Program-made: the position numbers and the translations under genes
Shown: piece by piece, positions 6,159-8,214 of the stretch
Position numbering within the stretch: the first letter of the stretch is position 1
Layout: each line of letters opens with the position of its first letter
The notes under the pieces: model-generated
Told to the model about the DNA's origin: nothing
Database searches by the model: none
Seen by the model: only the letters and a program-made list of their open reading frames with translations
From: Pseudomonadota bacterium
Lineage (GTDB): Bacteria; Pseudomonadota; Gammaproteobacteria; Burkholderiales; Sulfuriferulaceae
NCBI GenBank assembly: GCA_021794855.1
Contig: JAJYPZ010000034.1
Coordinates: 1-8,214, forward strand
Length of the DNA: 8,214 nt
Direction of reading: 5' to 3'

Positions 6159-6905
6159 ATGGCCGGAATTTTAATTTACGGGTTTCATGCCGTGACTTCG
6201 CGTTTACGCGTCAATCCCGCCAGCATAGAAGAAATCTTCGTCGATGCGGCCCGGCAGGACCCTCGTGCGCGCGATTTAATCGAGTCAGCGAAGCAACTCG
6301 GCCTGCGCGTGATGCAGATCGACAGCAAGCGCCTCGACGGCATTGCCGGCGGCCCTCGCCATCAGGGTATCGCCGCACGTGTGGGTATGGTACAGCAGCC
6401 GCGGCACATAGACGAAGTGCTGGAAGGATTAACCGGGCCTTTGCTGCTGTTGATACTGGACGGCGTGCAGGACCCGCATAATCTTGGCGCCTGCCTGCGC
6501 AGCGCCGACGCGATGGGCGCCAACGCCGTCATCGCTCCCAGAGATCGCGCCGTCGGCCTCACGCCCACCGTCGCCAAGATCGCTTGCGGCGCCGCCGATA
6601 CCGTACCGTATCTAACCGTGGTCAATCTCGCGCGGGCTATGCGCGAAATCAAGGAATACGACGTCACCATCATCGGTACCGACGGCGATGCCGAAGCCGA
6701 ACTGGATTCCGCCGATGCGACCGGCTCGGTCGCCTGGGTATTGGGCGCGGAGGGCACCGGCCTGCGCCGCCTGACCCGCGAACATTGCGACCGTATCGTT
6801 AAAATCCCCATGTACGGCACCGTAGAAAGCATGAACGTGTCGGTGTCAGCCGGCATCTGCCTTTACGAAAGTCGCCGCCAACGGAGTTCTCATGCTCAAT
6901 CCTAG
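6159..6905 (+). CDS. rlmB: 23S rRNA (guanosine-2251-2'-O-)methyltransferase RlmB (SpoU/TrmH family)
   Basis: This SAM-dependent SPOUT methylase adds a 2'-O-methyl group to G2251 in the P-loop of 23S rRNA during large-subunit assembly. It has 248 residues (E. coli about 243). The N-terminal substrate-binding domain (about 1-75) starts I-Y-G-F-H-A-V and ends H-Q-G-I-A-A-R-V. The knotted catalytic domain carries motif 1, D101-G-V-Q-D-P-H-N108-L-G with R114; motif 2, G-A-E198-G-T-G-L-R-R-L; and motif 3, M-Y-G-T-V-E-S-M-N226-V-S-V. N108, R114 and E198 fall at the same numbers as in the E. coli enzyme. AAGGA at 6147-6151, 7 nt before the ATG, supports the start. Its last 14 nt overlap the start of hpt, which suggests translational coupling. 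The closest alternative would be another TrmH-type methylase, but the residue matches and the rnr neighbour favour RlmB. Confidence 0.96.
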   Translation: MAGILIYGFHAVTSRLRVNPASIEEIFVDAARQDPRARDLIESAKQLGLRVMQIDSKRLDGIAGGPRHQGIAARVGMVQQPRHIDEVLEGLTGPLLLLILDGVQDPHNLGACLRSADAMGANAVIAPRDRAVGLTPTVAKIACGAADTVPYLTVVNLARAMREIKEYDVTIIGTDGDAEAELDSADATGSVAWVLGAEGTGLRRLTREHCDRIVKIPMYGTVESMNVSVSAGICLYESRRQRSSHAQS

Positions 6906-7458
6906 CGAAGCCTGGCAAATTCTGCACGATGCAGAACTCATCCATTCGGCGGAAGACGTCAATCAGGCCATACTAAAGCTCGCGCTCGACATTACCGCCG
7001 ACTACACGGAGAAAAATCCGCTGATCCTCACCGTCATGAACGGCGGCATCATGTTTGCCGGTCAATTACTGCCTTTGCTGCGCTTTCCGCTGTCCTGCGA
7101 TTACATCCACGCCAGCCGCTATCGCAACGCTACCCGGGGCGGCGAGCTCGAATGGATCGCTCTGCCGCGCGAACCGGTCCAGGGACGCCACGTTTTATTG
7201 CTCGACGACATACTCGATGAAGGCTACACGCTGGCTGCGATCAAAACCAGATTGCTGTCGCTGGGTGCCGAACAGGTCGCCTGCGCCGTATTGACCAACA
7301 AAAACATCGAAAAAAGCAAACCGGTACAGGCCGAATACATAGGACTGAATCTGCCCGACCGCTTTGTCTTCGGCTGCGGCATGGATGTCTTCGGCGCCTG
7401 GCGCAACCTGCCTGCTATTTACGCGCTAAAGCCCGGCACGTACGGCAAGGGACAATAA
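6892..7458 (+). CDS. hpt: Hypoxanthine-guanine phosphoribosyltransferase
   Basis: This enzyme transfers phosphoribose from PRPP to hypoxanthine (or guanine), giving IMP (or GMP) in cytoplasmic purine salvage. It has 188 residues. The PRPP-binding signature is V-L-L-L-D105-D106-I-L-D109-E-G-Y-T113-L, with the catalytic-type Asp at 109. The pyrophosphate loop is M-N-G-G (49-52). A flexible active-site loop [13 protein letters not shown] spans 76-88. The M-N-G-G loop and the C-terminal F-G-C-G-M-D-V-x-G-x-W-R-N region match the Pseudomonas-type Hpt rather than E. coli Hpt. The start is fixed by GGAG at 6883-6886, 5 nt before the ATG, and the gene overlaps the end of rlmB by 14 nt. Base specificity cannot be read from sequence. 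The downstream phosphorylase, predicted to release hypoxanthine, suggests hypoxanthine as a natural substrate. Confidence 0.92.
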   Translation: MLNPSEAWQILHDAELIHSAEDVNQAILKLALDITADYTEKNPLILTVMNGGIMFAGQLLPLLRFPLSCDYIHASRYRNATRGGELEWIALPREPVQGRHVLLLDDILDEGYTLAAIKTRLLSLGAEQVACAVLTNKNIEKSKPVQAEYIGLNLPDRFVFGCGMDVFGAWRNLPAIYALKPGTYGKGQ

Positions 7459-7526
7459 CTCCATACTGCCCTGCCGGGATAACCTATACACACTTCTTAT
7501 CGACATTCATACATCAAGGAATCATC

Positions 7527-8214
7527 ATGCTGGCCATCATAGGCGGAACCGGACTGACCCAACTTGCGAACCTGACCATTACCCATCGCCAGATTGTGCG
7601 CACGCCTTACGGCGAAGCGTCCGGCGCGCTGACTTTCGGCGAAATCAACGGCCATGAAGTCATTTTCCTGGCACGGCACGGCTACGGCCACACCATTCCT
7701 CCGCATCAGGTCAACTATCTCGCCAATTTATGGGCGCTCAAGGAACAGAATGTTACTCACATCGTTTCCGTCGCGACCGTGGGCGGCATTCATGCCGATT
7801 TGGTTCCTGGCCGACTGGTCATTCCCGACCAGATCATCGACTATACCTACGGCCGCAAGAATACCTATTTCAACGGCAACGACAAAGCGGTCCGCCACAT
7901 CGACTTTACCGAACCCTACTGCGAGGAAATGCGCCAGCAAATCCTTAGCACCCTCGCCGACGCCAACGAAACCCACATCGACCGCGGCGTATATGCCTGC
8001 GTACAGGGACCGCGTCTCGAAACGATAGCGGAAATCAATCGCCTGGAACGCGACGGTGCCACCATGGTCGGCATGACCGGCATGCCCGAAGCCTGCCTCG
8101 CGCGCGAACTCGACCTCAAATACGCCGCCATCGGCGTTGTCGCCAACTACGCCGCCGGCCGGGGAACCAGCAAAACCGGCATCGACGGCAACGAAGTCCA
8201 GACCACGCTCGACG
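7527..8214 (+). CDS. S-methyl-5'-thioinosine phosphorylase (MTAP/PNP family), 3'-partial
   Basis: This phosphorylase of the MTAP/PNP superfamily is predicted to split 5'-methylthioinosine with phosphate into hypoxanthine and methylthioribose-1-phosphate, recycling the by-product of polyamine synthesis. The 229 visible residues (family about 245) run off the right edge. Landmarks are I-I-G-G-T-G-L-T (4-11) and A-R-H-G (49-52) at the phosphate site, then P-P-H-Q-V-N-Y and Y-A-C-V-Q-G-P-R-L-E-T (156-166). M-T-G-M-P-E-A is at 183-189. V-A-N207-Y-A-A-G has Asn where adenine-specific MTAP has Asp, favouring a 6-oxopurine. The sequence strongly resembles the Pseudomonas methylthioinosine phosphorylase. 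AAGGA at 7516-7520, 6 nt before the ATG, supports the start. It lies 68 nt after hpt with no terminator between, so cotranscription is likely. MTA phosphorylase or PNP are the alternatives. Confidence 0.9.
   Translation, partial: MLAIIGGTGLTQLANLTITHRQIVRTPYGEASGALTFGEINGHEVIFLARHGYGHTIPPHQVNYLANLWALKEQNVTHIVSVATVGGIHADLVPGRLVIPDQIIDYTYGRKNTYFNGNDKAVRHIDFTEPYCEEMRQQILSTLADANETHIDRGVYACVQGPRLETIAEINRLERDGATMVGMTGMPEACLARELDLKYAAIGVVANYAAGRGTSKTGIDGNEVQTTLD

Noticed and set aside
1..8214. CRISPR array, insertion sequence, integration site at the tRNA, or defence cluster.
   Set aside because: No spaced direct repeats, transposase or integrase motifs, or duplicated tRNA 3' end were seen. All genes are housekeeping or signalling types.

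Overview
The window is an ordinary-looking chromosomal stretch of a gammaproteobacterium with moderate GC content. Ribonuclease R followed by the 23S rRNA Gm2251 methylase is the enterobacterial rnr-rlmB order. The hypoxanthine phosphoribosyltransferase and the methylthioinosine phosphorylase resemble their Pseudomonas counterparts. The overall style would fit a methanotroph-like lineage (Methylococcales), but that placement is a guess and no marker gene here settles it. I see no mobile element, CRISPR array, phage gene or defence system.

Left part (1-3358, all on +): the 3' portion of a TesA-like SGNH esterase/thioesterase, cut by the window edge; a small heat-shock protein (Hsp20) with its own strong promoter and a textbook terminator; then a 691-residue PAS-GGDEF-EAL cyclic-di-GMP protein. 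In the last, both catalytic motifs and the inhibitory I-site are intact. Its C-terminal extension looks like a degenerate CZB (zinc-binding) domain.

Middle (3359-3783): a gene-poor spacer carrying a tRNA-Leu(CAG) on the minus strand, with its terminator and a near-perfect sigma-70 promoter. That promoter overlaps the Shine-Dalgarno sequence and the first base of the start codon of the divergent rnr gene. No convincing rnr promoter was found, so rnr transcription may start further left and run antisense through the tRNA.

Right part (3784-8214, all on +): a compact cluster rnr - rlmB - hpt - methylthioinosine phosphorylase, with gaps or overlaps of 14, -14 and 68 nt. RNase R degrades structured RNA and RlmB matures 23S rRNA. 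The phosphorylase is predicted to release hypoxanthine from methylthioinosine, a polyamine by-product, and Hpt would convert hypoxanthine to IMP. The last two genes therefore form consecutive steps of purine salvage. The final gene runs off the right edge.

The most interesting points are the promoter/start-codon overlap between tRNA-Leu and rnr, the unusual C-terminal domain of the c-di-GMP protein, and the phosphorylase-Hpt pairing. None amounts to a clearly new system.
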